Shown: positions 1 through 9,909 of the stretch, piece after piece
Layout of the letters: each line of letters begins with the position of its first letter
Position numbering within the stretch: position 1 is the stretch's first letter
Source of the DNA: an uncultured Pelagibacteraceae bacterium
GTDB taxonomy: Bacteria > Pseudomonadota > Alphaproteobacteria > Pelagibacterales > Pelagibacteraceae
Direction of reading: 5' to 3'
Assembly (NCBI GenBank): GCA_902582765.1
Contig: CACHTK010000005.1
Span: 1 to 50,411, forward strand
Length of the DNA: 50,411 nt
The notes under the pieces: generated by a model
Database searches by the model: none
What the model was told of the DNA's origin: nothing
The model's input: only the letters and a program-made list of their open reading frames with translations
Position numbers and translations under genes: made by a program

Positions 1-776
1 TTTATGAGATTTTCGTTAAAATCCATCATATGATCATCATTTTCAACAAAAAAACTTGATTTTTTTCCATTAAATTTATCATAAATTTCTTTTCCCATCT
101 TAAATGGCACAATTTTATCTTTCATACCATGCATTACAAGAATTGGAGATGTATTTTTATTCAATTTGCTAATCGAATTGTATTTATCTTTTAACAAATA
201 TTTAACTGGCAAATATGGATAATAACTTTTTGCTAGTGTTTCCATAGATGTGAACGGTGACTCTAATATCACACCACTAAAAGAATAATCTTGTGCTAGA
301 TTTAATGCAATTGCTGTACCCAACGACTCCCCATACAAGATTATATTTTTATCTTCAATTTTCTTGGAATTTAGCCATTTCTTTGCTGCCAAAGCATCTT
401 CATAAAGACCTATTTCTGAGGGTTTTCCATCATTTCCACTAAACCCTCTGTAAGCAAATATCAAATAATTAACATTCAGTTTTGAGAATTCATTTAACTT
501 ATAAATACGATTGTCAAGTTTGCCAGCATTGCCATGAAAAAGTAATAAAGTCTTATAATTTTCGTTCTTTTGAAAGTGCCATCCTAACAAACTACCTTGA
601 GAGCTAATATACACCTTTTCAATTTTGTGATTTAAAGGTCCTTCATCTAAATAATTATTTTCTCCTGGAAGGTAAAGAAGATTTCTTTGATAAAAAAAAA
701 TAAAAATGCAAATAAACATATAAATTATTAATATTAACAATAATATATTTGTTAGTGTCATTTTTTTACTAATCAT
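1..776 (-). CDS. alpha/beta hydrolase (BEM46/YfhR-like serine hydrolase), C-terminus truncated by window edge
   Basis: Own reverse-strand translation: MISKKMTLTNILLLILIIYMFICIFIFFYQRNLLYLPGEN...LLLFHGNAGKLDNRIY...IILYGESLGTAIALNLA...PILVMHGMKDKIVPF; HGN oxyanion and GxSxG (GESLG) motifs; N-terminal TM anchor. Not in the ORF track because it is open at the window edge. Confidence 0.85.
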   Translation of the reverse strand, partial: MISKKMTLTNILLLILIIYMFICIFIFFYQRNLLYLPGENNYLDEGPLNHKIEKVYISSQGSLLGWHFQKNENYKTLLLFHGNAGKLDNRIYKLNEFSKLNVNYLIFAYRGFSGNDGKPSEIGLYEDALAAKKWLNSKKIEDKNIILYGESLGTAIALNLAQDYSFSGVILESPFTSMETLAKSYYPYLPVKYLLKDKYNSISKLNKNTSPILVMHGMKDKIVPFKMGKEIYDKFNGKKSSFFVENDDHMMDFNENLI

Positions 777-1980
777 TATTTCTGTTTAGATAAATGAAAA
801 AAATATAACTTAGTATACAAAGAATTAAAAAAATTGAAAAAGAAATTCTATAACTACTTACAATATCAAATCCTTTAGAATTAAATAAGTCTATAAATAA
901 TCCGATACCCCATTGCATAAAGAATGTTCCTGAATGAATGAAAACATTGTATGAAGTGAGTGACTTACCTGCTAAATTTTGTGAAAAGTTTAAAGCTATT
1001 GCTGGTTGAGTTAGAGAAATTACAATTGATGTCATGATGTATATTGCAAATAAAAAAGCTCCAGCCTTAGGACCAAAAAAGATTATTAGAAAAAAAACAA
1101 AGTAACTTATTGGGAGTCCAAATTTAATAAGTTTAACACTGCTTATTCCATAATCAGAGAGTTTGGGGAGAATATATCCCCATAAAAAGTATGACGCTAA
1201 CATAGTTACATTGATCCAAAACAAGCCTGTAGCACTTTGAAATGGAGAATACCCTGTAATATTTAGCATCCAAGGACCGGCCCAAAGCGTTTGGATTGCC
1301 TGTATACCACCATAATTAATAAATGCTAATGGTACCATACTGATAAAAAATTTATTCTTCCAAATTTGTGCTAAACCTTTTTTTTCTTCATCAATAGTGA
1401 AGTTTTCTTTTTTTTCCCAATTAGGAGTGAATAAGAAAATTAAAATAATACTTATTAAAATAAGTATAGCTATTAAAATAAAAATCCATCTCCATCCCAT
1501 GTAAGGTAATAAAATTTGGACAGGTAAAGTAGATGATACAAAACCTATATTTGCAACCATTAACATCCATGAATTAGCACGCTGTTGATATTTTTCAGCA
1601 AACCAAACTCTGTATCCTGTTAGAGGCCCCATCATACAAGCGCTCACACCGATCCCAATAAATATTCTTGAAATAAGTAACCCAGAAAAACTTTTTGCTA
1701 ATGCAAATGATATGGTCCCTACCAATGCAATTACTAAAAAATACCCAACAACTTTTTTTGGCCCAAATTTATCAAGGAGTAGTCCTATTGGGACTTGCAT
1801 AATTGAAAAGCCAATAAAATAGCCTCCTGCTAACAGTCCTAAATTCCCTGCTGTTAAATCGAATTCATATGTCAGGACAGGCGTTAATGTTGCAGTAATA
1901 GATCTAACAAGATTTGATAATAAAAAACCAAAGGCAAAAATACAGAATATGATAATGCTTTTATTTACTTTAGTAATCAT
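769..1980 (-). CDS. MFS transporter
   Basis: 403 aa, about 12 TM segments, MFS motif GLLLDKFGPKKVVGY. Confidence 0.88.
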   Translation of the reverse strand: MITKVNKSIIIFCIFAFGFLLSNLVRSITATLTPVLTYEFDLTAGNLGLLAGGYFIGFSIMQVPIGLLLDKFGPKKVVGYFLVIALVGTISFALAKSFSGLLISRIFIGIGVSACMMGPLTGYRVWFAEKYQQRANSWMLMVANIGFVSSTLPVQILLPYMGWRWIFILIAILILISIILIFLFTPNWEKKENFTIDEEKKGLAQIWKNKFFISMVPLAFINYGGIQAIQTLWAGPWMLNITGYSPFQSATGLFWINVTMLASYFLWGYILPKLSDYGISSVKLIKFGLPISYFVFFLIIFFGPKAGAFLFAIYIMTSIVISLTQPAIALNFSQNLAGKSLTSYNVFIHSGTFFMQWGIGLFIDLFNSKGFDIVSSYRISFSIFLILCILSYIFFIYLNRNND

Positions 1981-2009
1981 TTATAAATTTTTGAGATTTA
2001 ATCTGTACT

Positions 2010-3593
2010 ATGAATAATCAATCAACAAAAGATAAAGATGCACGCTCTGCAAATGCTATGGCTGCAACTTCTCATCCATTAGCGACCGAAGAGGCCTTAA
2101 AAATATTAAAAATGGGTGGAAATGCAGTAGATGCTTCTATAGCAGCTTCAATTGTTTTATCTGTAGTTGAGCCTAATGCAACAAGTATTGGTGGAGACTG
2201 TTTTGCAATTGTCAAAATGAATAATAAGGATGCAGTATCTTTTAATGGATCTGGGTTAGCACCAGAGAAATTAAGTTATGATTTCTTCAAGGAAAAAAAT
2301 ATAGATAAAATTGGATTAACAAGTCCTCATTCAGTAACGATTCCTGGTGCAGTCCATGCTTGGGAAACTATTCATAAAGAATTTGGAAAATTAGATTTTG
2401 AACAATTATTTACAGGTGCAATTGAGATTGCAAAAAACGGTCACAAGATTTCTAAAGTAGTGTCAAATGCTTGGCATAATAGCTTAAATAAAATTAATGG
2501 AAATGAAAATTCTAAAAAAATTTTTTTGAAGGAAGGTCGTACTTATCAAGAAAATGAATTAATGAAAAATATTTCATTAGGAAAAACATTAGAGGCAATT
2601 AGTAAAAAAGGAAGTAAAGAATTTTATGAGGGTGAAACTGCAAAAGATATAATTGAAAGTTTAAATGAATTAGGGGGTGTTCATACTTTTGAGGATTTTT
2701 CTAAACAGAACACAGTAAGATCAGAAACAATAAAATCTAGTTATAAGGGTGATTTTATTCATCAATGTCCTCCAAATGGACCTGGCGTAACTGTTTTGAT
2801 TATGATGAAATTGTTAGAAAAACTAAATATTCATAACTATAAATTCAACAGTACAGAAAGATTTCATCTTGAAGCCGAAGTCACAAAACAAGCTTATAAA
2901 GTTAAAGAAACAAGCCTAGGTGATCCAAATTTTGTAAATTTTGATTTAGATGAAATTTTAAGTGATAAAAATATTGAGGATATTTTTAATAAAATTAAGC
3001 TCAATTCATGCAGTGATGTTGGTGACTTAAATATTCCAGCTCACCCAGAAACTATTTATCTAACAGTTGTAGACAAAGACTTGAATAGTGTGTCCATCAT
3101 TAATTCAGTTTGTTACGTATTTGGATCAGGTATCACTACAAATAAAAGTGGAATACTTTTACATAACAGGGGTACAAATTTCAGAGTAGAGCATGGACAT
3201 CCAAACTGCATTGAGGGCTTAAAAAGACCATTACACACTATTATTCCAGGTATGGTCATTGACAAAGATAACAACACAACTTTGAGTTATGGAGTTATGG
3301 GAGGGCAATATCAACCAGTAGGACAGGTACATGTTTTAAATAATATGATTGATTACGGCATGGGTCCTCAAGAGGCTTTAAGTTTTCCAAGAGCCTTTCA
3401 TTTTAACAATATTTATAAGCTTGAAAAATCAGTCGATAATCAAATTTTTAATGAATTGAAAGAAATCGGTCACAATGTTGAGTATATTGATGGTACTCAT
3501 GGTGGAGGTCAAGCTATTAAAATAAATCGATCAGAAGGGGACCTTTTAGGAGGATCTGATCCTAGAAAAGACGGTTACGCAAAAGGGTACTAA
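2010..3593 (+). CDS. ggt: gamma-glutamyltransferase family protein (Ntn-hydrolase)
   Basis: MAATSHPLATEEALKILKMGGNAVDASIAASIVLSVVEP...TSIGGD; candidate nucleophile Thr region ETIYLTVVD; FGSGITTNKSGILLHNRGTNF; SYGVMGGQYQPVGQ. Confidence 0.88.
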   Translation: MNNQSTKDKDARSANAMAATSHPLATEEALKILKMGGNAVDASIAASIVLSVVEPNATSIGGDCFAIVKMNNKDAVSFNGSGLAPEKLSYDFFKEKNIDKIGLTSPHSVTIPGAVHAWETIHKEFGKLDFEQLFTGAIEIAKNGHKISKVVSNAWHNSLNKINGNENSKKIFLKEGRTYQENELMKNISLGKTLEAISKKGSKEFYEGETAKDIIESLNELGGVHTFEDFSKQNTVRSETIKSSYKGDFIHQCPPNGPGVTVLIMMKLLEKLNIHNYKFNSTERFHLEAEVTKQAYKVKETSLGDPNFVNFDLDEILSDKNIEDIFNKIKLNSCSDVGDLNIPAHPETIYLTVVDKDLNSVSIINSVCYVFGSGITTNKSGILLHNRGTNFRVEHGHPNCIEGLKRPLHTIIPGMVIDKDNNTTLSYGVMGGQYQPVGQVHVLNNMIDYGMGPQEALSFPRAFHFNNIYKLEKSVDNQIFNELKEIGHNVEYIDGTHGGGQAIKINRSEGDLLGGSDPRKDGYAKGY

Positions 3594-3596
3594 ATA

Positions 3597-5105
3597 ATGT
3601 CAAAAAGAATTGTTAGAAACATTTTTGAAAATGTAAATGATGAAAATATTGCTCTAACCTCTGAAATCAGTACAAAACTAAGTTACAAAGATTTAAAATT
3701 ATTTATCAATAAAATTTCTAAACAATTGGCTGGAAATGGATTATCAAACAAAGATAGAGCAGCGATAGTTTTACCAAATGGACCGTACATGGCTTCAAGT
3801 TTTTTGGCTATTTCAAGCTATATGTCTGCTGCCCCTTTAAATCCATCATATAAATCTGAGGAGTATGAATTTTATTTAAAAGATTTAAATCCAAAAATTG
3901 TTTTGGTTGAGAAAAATTCTGAAAATCCAGTTGTAGATGTAGCAAAAAAATTAAAAATAGAATTATGTGAAATTAATCCTGAAAAGGATGGACCTTCAGG
4001 AATATTTAATATTTACGAAAAAGAAAGTGAATATTCTTTACCCAATGAAAGTGATGAGGCATTAGTGCTTCACACATCTGGTACTACATCAAGACCAAAG
4101 ATTGTTCCTTTAACAAATAAAAATATTTTTTCTTCTGCAGAAAATATTTCTAAAAGTTTAAATATTTCTGAAAATGACCATTGTCTTAATATTATGCCAC
4201 TTTTTCATATACATGGTCTTATAGCTATTTTAGCTTCATCAATGAAAGCTGGAGCATCTGTATGTGCATCAAATGGTTTTAATGCTATCAAGTTTTTGGA
4301 TATAGCTAAATCAGAAAAAATAACTTGGTACTCAGGAGTACCTACAATGCATCAGGCTATTTTATTAAGAGCACGTAGAAATTTAGAAATTGCTAAGGCA
4401 CTACAACTAAGATTAATTAGATCATCATCTGCATCTTTACCACCAGCAGTATTTAATGATTTAAATGATGCTTTTAGTTGTCCAGTGATTGAGGCATACG
4501 GTATGACAGAAGCTACTCACCAAATGACTTCTAATCCATTGCCACCTAAGCAACAAAAAGCAGGATTTGTAGGCCTTCCAGCAGGTCCAGAGGTATGTAT
4601 TATGAATGAAAATGGGGAAGTGCTAAAACAAGGTGATGAAGGAGAAGTGTGCATAAAAGGTGAAAATGTTACTCTTGGATACGATAATAATGAAGAAGCA
4701 AATAAAACAAGTTTTACCAATGGTTGGTTTAGAACTGGCGATCAAGGTTATTTCGATAATGAGGGTTATTTAAAGATTTCAGGAAGATTGAAAGAAATAA
4801 TTAATAAAGGTGGAGAAAAAATATCTCCTTTAGAAGTTGATAACGTATTAATGGACCATCCATTAATAGATCAAGCAGTTTGTTTTGGGTATGAAGATAA
4901 AATGCTTGGAGAAAATATTGCTAGTGCAATTATAATAAAAAGTGGTGAGACATGTTCAGAAAATGATGTTTTGGAATATGCTAAAGAAAAACTTGCTAAG
5001 TTTAAAATACCAAAAAAAATTTTTTTTGTTGAAGAAATTCCAAAAGGAGCAACAGGAAAATTACAAAGAAATGTTTTAGCAAAAAAATTTGGTTTAAATA
5101 ATTAA
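3597..5105 (+). CDS. AMP-dependent acyl-CoA synthetase/ligase (ANL superfamily)
   Basis: LHTSGTTSRPKIVPLTNKN, AYGMTEATHQM, GWFRTGDQGYFDNEGYLKISGRLKEIINKGGEKISP, PKGATGKLQR. Confidence 0.88.
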   Translation: MSKRIVRNIFENVNDENIALTSEISTKLSYKDLKLFINKISKQLAGNGLSNKDRAAIVLPNGPYMASSFLAISSYMSAAPLNPSYKSEEYEFYLKDLNPKIVLVEKNSENPVVDVAKKLKIELCEINPEKDGPSGIFNIYEKESEYSLPNESDEALVLHTSGTTSRPKIVPLTNKNIFSSAENISKSLNISENDHCLNIMPLFHIHGLIAILASSMKAGASVCASNGFNAIKFLDIAKSEKITWYSGVPTMHQAILLRARRNLEIAKALQLRLIRSSSASLPPAVFNDLNDAFSCPVIEAYGMTEATHQMTSNPLPPKQQKAGFVGLPAGPEVCIMNENGEVLKQGDEGEVCIKGENVTLGYDNNEEANKTSFTNGWFRTGDQGYFDNEGYLKISGRLKEIINKGGEKISPLEVDNVLMDHPLIDQAVCFGYEDKMLGENIASAIIIKSGETCSENDVLEYAKEKLAKFKIPKKIFFVEEIPKGATGKLQRNVLAKKFGLNN

Positions 5106-6121
5106 TGACAAAAGTTTGTATATATGGTGCAGGATCAATTGGAGGGTATTTAGCTGCATGTTTGAGTAAAAATAATATTGATTTATCACTTATAGCCAGA
5201 GGTCCACATAAAAAAGCTATACAAGAGAATGGTTTAACATTAATTAAAAAAGATAAAACAGAAAACTTTAAATTAAAAGTAACAGATGATCCCAAAGAAC
5301 TTGGAATTCAAGATTATATTTTTATTTCAGTAAAAGCTCATGCAATTTCTAATATAGTTGAGTCTCTTCAAAGCTTAATTGGAGAAAATACAACTATAAT
5401 ATCTGCTGTGAATGGCTTACCTTGGTGGTATTTTCATAAAGCTAACACGGGCACAAACTTAGATGAGAAACATATAGATAGTGTTGATCCTAATGGTAAA
5501 ATTTGGAATTCATTGAACCCTTCAAGAGCTCTTGGATGTGTGGTTTATCCAGCAGCTGAAATTACTGAACCTGGTGTTATTAAACACAATGGTGGGGAAA
5601 GATTCACATTGGGCGAACCAGATGGGTCAAAATCAGAAAGACTTAAAATTATTGCAGACTTATTAATTACAGGAGGTTTAAAAGCACCACAAAAGAGTAA
5701 TCTAAGAGACGAAATATGGATAAAACTCTGGGGTAATTGCTCATTTAATATTGTGAGTGCACTACATGATAAATCTTTAGATGAAATTGGTAACGACCCA
5801 GAACTGTTAAAAATAGTGAGAAAATTGATGGAAGAGTGTCAGTCAGTAGGAGAAAAAATTGGAGTTAAATTTAATGTCTCGATAGATCATAGAATTAAGG
5901 CAGCAATTTCAATAAAAGGGCATAAACCATCAACTACTCAAGATTTACATGCAAAACGTCCTCTAGAAATTGATCCAATCATTGGATCAATAATTGAAAT
6001 TGGAAATAAAATTGATGTTAATACAGAAAATTTAAAGTCTGAATATAACAAGTTAAAACAAAAAGCTGAGGGCTTGGGATTATATAAAAGATCGAAAATA
6101 ATTGATCAGATTACAAATTAA
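5105..6121 (+). CDS. 2-dehydropantoate 2-reductase family (ApbA/PanE-like)
   Basis: MTKVCIYGAGSIGGYLAACLSKNN Rossmann start; VNGLPWWYFH; ALGCVVYPAAEITEPGVIKHNG; start overlaps the ligase stop by 1 nt. Confidence 0.85.
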   Translation: MTKVCIYGAGSIGGYLAACLSKNNIDLSLIARGPHKKAIQENGLTLIKKDKTENFKLKVTDDPKELGIQDYIFISVKAHAISNIVESLQSLIGENTTIISAVNGLPWWYFHKANTGTNLDEKHIDSVDPNGKIWNSLNPSRALGCVVYPAAEITEPGVIKHNGGERFTLGEPDGSKSERLKIIADLLITGGLKAPQKSNLRDEIWIKLWGNCSFNIVSALHDKSLDEIGNDPELLKIVRKLMEECQSVGEKIGVKFNVSIDHRIKAAISIKGHKPSTTQDLHAKRPLEIDPIIGSIIEIGNKIDVNTENLKSEYNKLKQKAEGLGLYKRSKIIDQITN

Positions 6122-8773
6122 CTAAAAGTTTAGAGAAATGTCTCTATGTATTGAATTACATTTTGAGACATAAATCGCTTGCTCTTTTGTAAGTTTTGAT
6201 TGCAGACGTAATCCAATAGTTTCACTAATAATCTTATCATGAGCATTTATCTTATCCATATACTTTTTCTTGAAATTTTTTCTCCAATCTATCTCTTGTT
6301 GGAATAATACATAAGTATCATTTGCTGAGCTTTGAAGTTTTTCAAAATCAACCTCATCTTCATCCATAAGGGTAATTAAATAATCTAACTTATCAGCAAA
6401 TTCATCAGATCCTGAAATTTCTCCAACTTTTTCAAAAATATTATCAATAAATTCTATTGCATCAATATAACCTCTATTATCTATTTTTGATTTAAGAAGT
6501 TTCATATCTTGACTTAATTCCTCAAACTTTTCTCCATGATTTATAAATTCCTTAATTAATAATAAATCTTCATATGCATTATCCACAGTCTTTTTATATT
6601 TTTTGACAGCTAAATTTTTTGCTTTGTTAATTTTATTAAATTCATCATTTTTAGATTTCCACTCTTGAGGAATTGTATTTTGAATTTCCTCTATCTCTAA
6701 CTTAACATTTTCAATTTTTTGCAAAATTTTATTTTTATCTGATACATCTTCATCATCAAGATTTCTTATCTCAGCTTTGTATTTATCTATCTTTTTATTT
6801 AATTTTAATATTTTCTTTTGTTTTTTTCTTGTTTTGAAATGTAAGTCTCTATAGTCGAAAGCATAGTCATCATAGATTGACTGAGCACTCTTAACTTCAT
6901 TAACTAATTCAAAGGAATATTTAGAATTATCAACATGACGTTGAAAATAGCTTAATTTATCTGCTGGTAGATTTGCTAAAATGATATCATCAAATTCATT
7001 AATACTAGTTTTAATTTGATCTCCATTAGTTTCAAAGTTTGCAAATTTGTATTCTTGCAAACAGTATTGAAGTTTAGGGTTCATTGGAGGTGGAGCAACA
7101 TTAGAGGTTAAATAAACTCTGTTAGGCAGATAATTAACAAGACTTGGATAAAAACCAACAATACCAAGGCCAATTAGCTGTAGTGCTATAAAAGGTACAA
7201 CGCCCTTCCAGATGTCCAATGTCTGAATTATTTTTGGAGCCACTCCTTTTAGATAAAACAAAGCAAACCCAAATGGAGGAGTTAAGAATGATGTTTGTAG
7301 ATTTACACCTATCATTACTCCTAGCCATACTGCTGTAACATTCGCTCCTGTTTCTGCAAGTAATATTGGTGCAATAATCGGAACTACAACAACAGCTATT
7401 TCTATAAAGTCTAAAAAGAAGCCTAGAAGGAAAATTACAACCATAACAACAATAAACTGTGTCCAGAAACCTCCAGGCAGATCTTGAAGAAAATCTCTTA
7501 CCAACTCTTCTCCACCAAATGCTCTAAATCCTGATGTAAGCATTGCAGCACCTAATAGAATTATGAAAACCATTGAAGTGGTAATACAAGTTTCTGTAAC
7601 AACTTCTTTTAGTACATTGTCTGTTTTATAACTTCTCCAGAAGCTCCATGCTATTCCATAAACAAGTATAATTACAAAAAATGCTGTAATGTAGATTGCA
7701 CCCAAATCTCTTTCTTCTAAATTTTTTACATTGAGTTCATAAGTTGAAGCCAGAAAAGTAATAGGTATTATTGATCCTATAATTAGTATTAAAGGATAAA
7801 ATGCACTTTTCTTACCTTCAAACAACCTATATCCAGCCATTAAAGTTGCGCCAATTGCTCCAATAGAACCAGCTTGGTTTACAGTTGCAATACCCATTAA
7901 TATTGATCCTAATACAGCAAATATAAGTGCAAGAGGAGGGATGATAATAACTATAACTCTCAACCAAAATTTAAAATCAAAAGTTCCTTTAAATGGAACA
8001 GGGGGTGCAACTCCCTTCTTAATTCTTGCATAAATGAAAACATATATCATATACAATGCTACTAGAACTAGTCCTGGTAACAAAGCGCCCAAGAACATAT
8101 CTCCAGCACTAGATGATCCAACTCTAAACTCACCAGGCATATTAAATTCACCAGTGATTGCTTTATAATCGTTTTGTCTAATATTATTAGCAACATCTGA
8201 GGCACTAGCTAATTGATCAGCAATAATAATTAAAACGATTGAAGGGGGAATTATCTGTCCAAGAGTTCCAGATGAACAAACAATACCACTCGCAAGTTTA
8301 CGGTCATAATTATTATTTAACATTGTCGGTAAAGAAATTAGTCCCATTGCGATAACGGTAGCTCCAACTATTCCAGTTGTAGCAGCAAGTAGGGCTCCTA
8401 CAAAAATTACCGATATACCAAGTCCACCAGGAATAGGACCAAATAGTTGGCCCATAGTAATTAGTAAGTCCTCAGCTATTTTAGATTTCTGAAGCATTAT
8501 CCCCATGAAAATAAACAAAGGAATTGCAATTAAAGTGTCTGTTTCAACATCCCAATAGTTACTTCTAAAATTAGTAATTCCAGCGACTAACCATTCTATA
8601 GGTCCATCGACTGTGAAATAAGCACTAGAGTCTCCTTCAAATATTGCTCCAAAAAATGCTGCTAAACCAATGGAAATTATTGCTGAACCAGGAAGAGCAA
8701 AAGCCACTGGATAGCCTGAGGCAAGTGCTGCGATCATAATTAAAACCAGAATTGCTAAAAATAATAATTCCAT
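6122..8773 (-). CDS. dctM: TRAP transporter large permease (DctM) with long C-terminal coiled-coil-like extension
   Basis: Residues 1 to about 550 DctM-like (LAILVLIMIAALASGYPVAFALPGSA; IPLFIFMGIMLQKSKIAEDLL; TTGIVGATVIAMGLISLPTML); residues about 560-883 hydrophilic and Lys/Glu-rich. Confidence 0.88.
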   Translation of the reverse strand: MELLFLAILVLIMIAALASGYPVAFALPGSAIISIGLAAFFGAIFEGDSSAYFTVDGPIEWLVAGITNFRSNYWDVETDTLIAIPLFIFMGIMLQKSKIAEDLLITMGQLFGPIPGGLGISVIFVGALLAATTGIVGATVIAMGLISLPTMLNNNYDRKLASGIVCSSGTLGQIIPPSIVLIIIADQLASASDVANNIRQNDYKAITGEFNMPGEFRVGSSSAGDMFLGALLPGLVLVALYMIYVFIYARIKKGVAPPVPFKGTFDFKFWLRVIVIIIPPLALIFAVLGSILMGIATVNQAGSIGAIGATLMAGYRLFEGKKSAFYPLILIIGSIIPITFLASTYELNVKNLEERDLGAIYITAFFVIILVYGIAWSFWRSYKTDNVLKEVVTETCITTSMVFIILLGAAMLTSGFRAFGGEELVRDFLQDLPGGFWTQFIVVMVVIFLLGFFLDFIEIAVVVVPIIAPILLAETGANVTAVWLGVMIGVNLQTSFLTPPFGFALFYLKGVAPKIIQTLDIWKGVVPFIALQLIGLGIVGFYPSLVNYLPNRVYLTSNVAPPPMNPKLQYCLQEYKFANFETNGDQIKTSINEFDDIILANLPADKLSYFQRHVDNSKYSFELVNEVKSAQSIYDDYAFDYRDLHFKTRKKQKKILKLNKKIDKYKAEIRNLDDEDVSDKNKILQKIENVKLEIEEIQNTIPQEWKSKNDEFNKINKAKNLAVKKYKKTVDNAYEDLLLIKEFINHGEKFEELSQDMKLLKSKIDNRGYIDAIEFIDNIFEKVGEISGSDEFADKLDYLITLMDEDEVDFEKLQSSANDTYVLFQQEIDWRKNFKKKYMDKINAHDKIISETIGLRLQSKLTKEQAIYVSKCNSIHRDISLNF

Positions 8774-9819
8774 TAATTACTCTCGACTTTTTCTAATCTG
8801 ACTTGATCTGGACTGTCTGATTGAGTTTGATCTTCAATATTATTAAAAATAATTTTATGGCTACTGGACATAAAATAGCTAGTAAATTGTAATAGCATTG
8901 TGACAGCAAAAACTGCTAAATATACTGCCATCAAATAAAGAAGGTATAGTCCATTAGAACCTTGTTGTGTAACTTCAAAAGCAACTACAGGTCCATTAAT
9001 AATACTTGCTTTACCATTTAAACCTAAAAATAAAACTATTAAACAAAGAGGGACCCCTAATAACGCTGAACCAACCATATTGGTCCAAGCCTTTTTTTTC
9101 TCACTAAAAGACGAATAAAGTACGTCAACTCTAACATGACCCTCGTGAATTAAAGCATAAGCACTTGCAAATAAATATAAAGCTGCATACCAAAATCTAA
9201 CTAAATCTCCTTGAAAAGCTTGTTCATAAGAGAAAACAAATCTAGATAAAACAATTACAAATTCACTTAAGACTACCAATACTGCAAGCCATATAAAACC
9301 AACAGATTTTGTAAAGTAACCTATTATAAATGAAACTAATATTATTGGAAAATGTATGTATGTTATTCTTTCTGGAGCTTTTACCATGAAAGCTTTAACC
9401 TCAGGACTAAATATGGCTTCCCACAATCTTTCAACGACCATAAATGAAATTATGAAATCAGCTAAACCAACTAAAAATACAGCCCAAAAAGATCCTCTAA
9501 TTAAATACGCTGAAAATTTTGATAAAATTTTTGAATCGTCAACTAATGTTTGTGAGTATGTCTTGAAGACATAAAAGATAACTGAGAGAATACAAACTAC
9601 ATATATTAGAATTTGAATATAACCATAAGTTAAATCGGAAGACTCTAAAGACTTTTGCTTATAACCAAACAAATCATAATGAGAAAAAACTTTTTTAATG
9701 CCTGGCCAACCACCCCAAACTGTAAATAAGTTATTAATTAAAAATGCCAGAGTAAATGCTAGGACTGAGTAGCTTAAAACTCTCAAATAAGTAGACAATT
9801 TACTATTTTCTGGACCCAT
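8773..9819 (-). CDS. dctQ: TRAP transporter small permease (DctQ), enlarged form
   Basis: Between dctP and dctM; YALIHEGHVRVDVLYSSFSEKKKAWTNMVGSALLGVPLCLIVLF is DctQ-like; extra N-terminal TM segments. Confidence 0.8.
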   Translation of the reverse strand: MGPENSKLSTYLRVLSYSVLAFTLAFLINNLFTVWGGWPGIKKVFSHYDLFGYKQKSLESSDLTYGYIQILIYVVCILSVIFYVFKTYSQTLVDDSKILSKFSAYLIRGSFWAVFLVGLADFIISFMVVERLWEAIFSPEVKAFMVKAPERITYIHFPIILVSFIIGYFTKSVGFIWLAVLVVLSEFVIVLSRFVFSYEQAFQGDLVRFWYAALYLFASAYALIHEGHVRVDVLYSSFSEKKKAWTNMVGSALLGVPLCLIVLFLGLNGKASIINGPVVAFEVTQQGSNGLYLLYLMAVYLAVFAVTMLLQFTSYFMSSSHKIIFNNIEDQTQSDSPDQVRLEKVESN

Positions 9820-9864
9820 ATGATTTTAAATTTTTTAAAAGTAATACTTAATTTTAAAATAAAA

Positions 9865-9889
9865 AAAAGGGCCCAAAAAGGGCCCTTTT
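9865..9889 (-). terminator. Intrinsic terminator/attenuator hairpin between dctP and dctQ
   Basis: Minus strand AAAAGGGCCC-TTTTT-GGGCCCTTTT followed by further T; 10-bp arms; about 20 nt after the dctP stop. Confidence 0.82.
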
Positions 9890-9909
9890 AATTATTAAAT
9901 CAAGCTCAA

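Noticed and set aside
7134-7328. Short ORF antisense/out of frame within dctM, and similar ones (4517-4720, 5002-5295, 10632-10817, 11203-11457, 15614-15865, 16654-16866, 18573-18770, 18875-19057, 22145-22360)
   Set aside because: All fully overlap confidently identified genes and lack domain similarity or plausible RBS context.
9356-9574. 72-aa ORF antisense to dctQ
   Set aside because: Overlaps a clear coding gene; no domain recognised.
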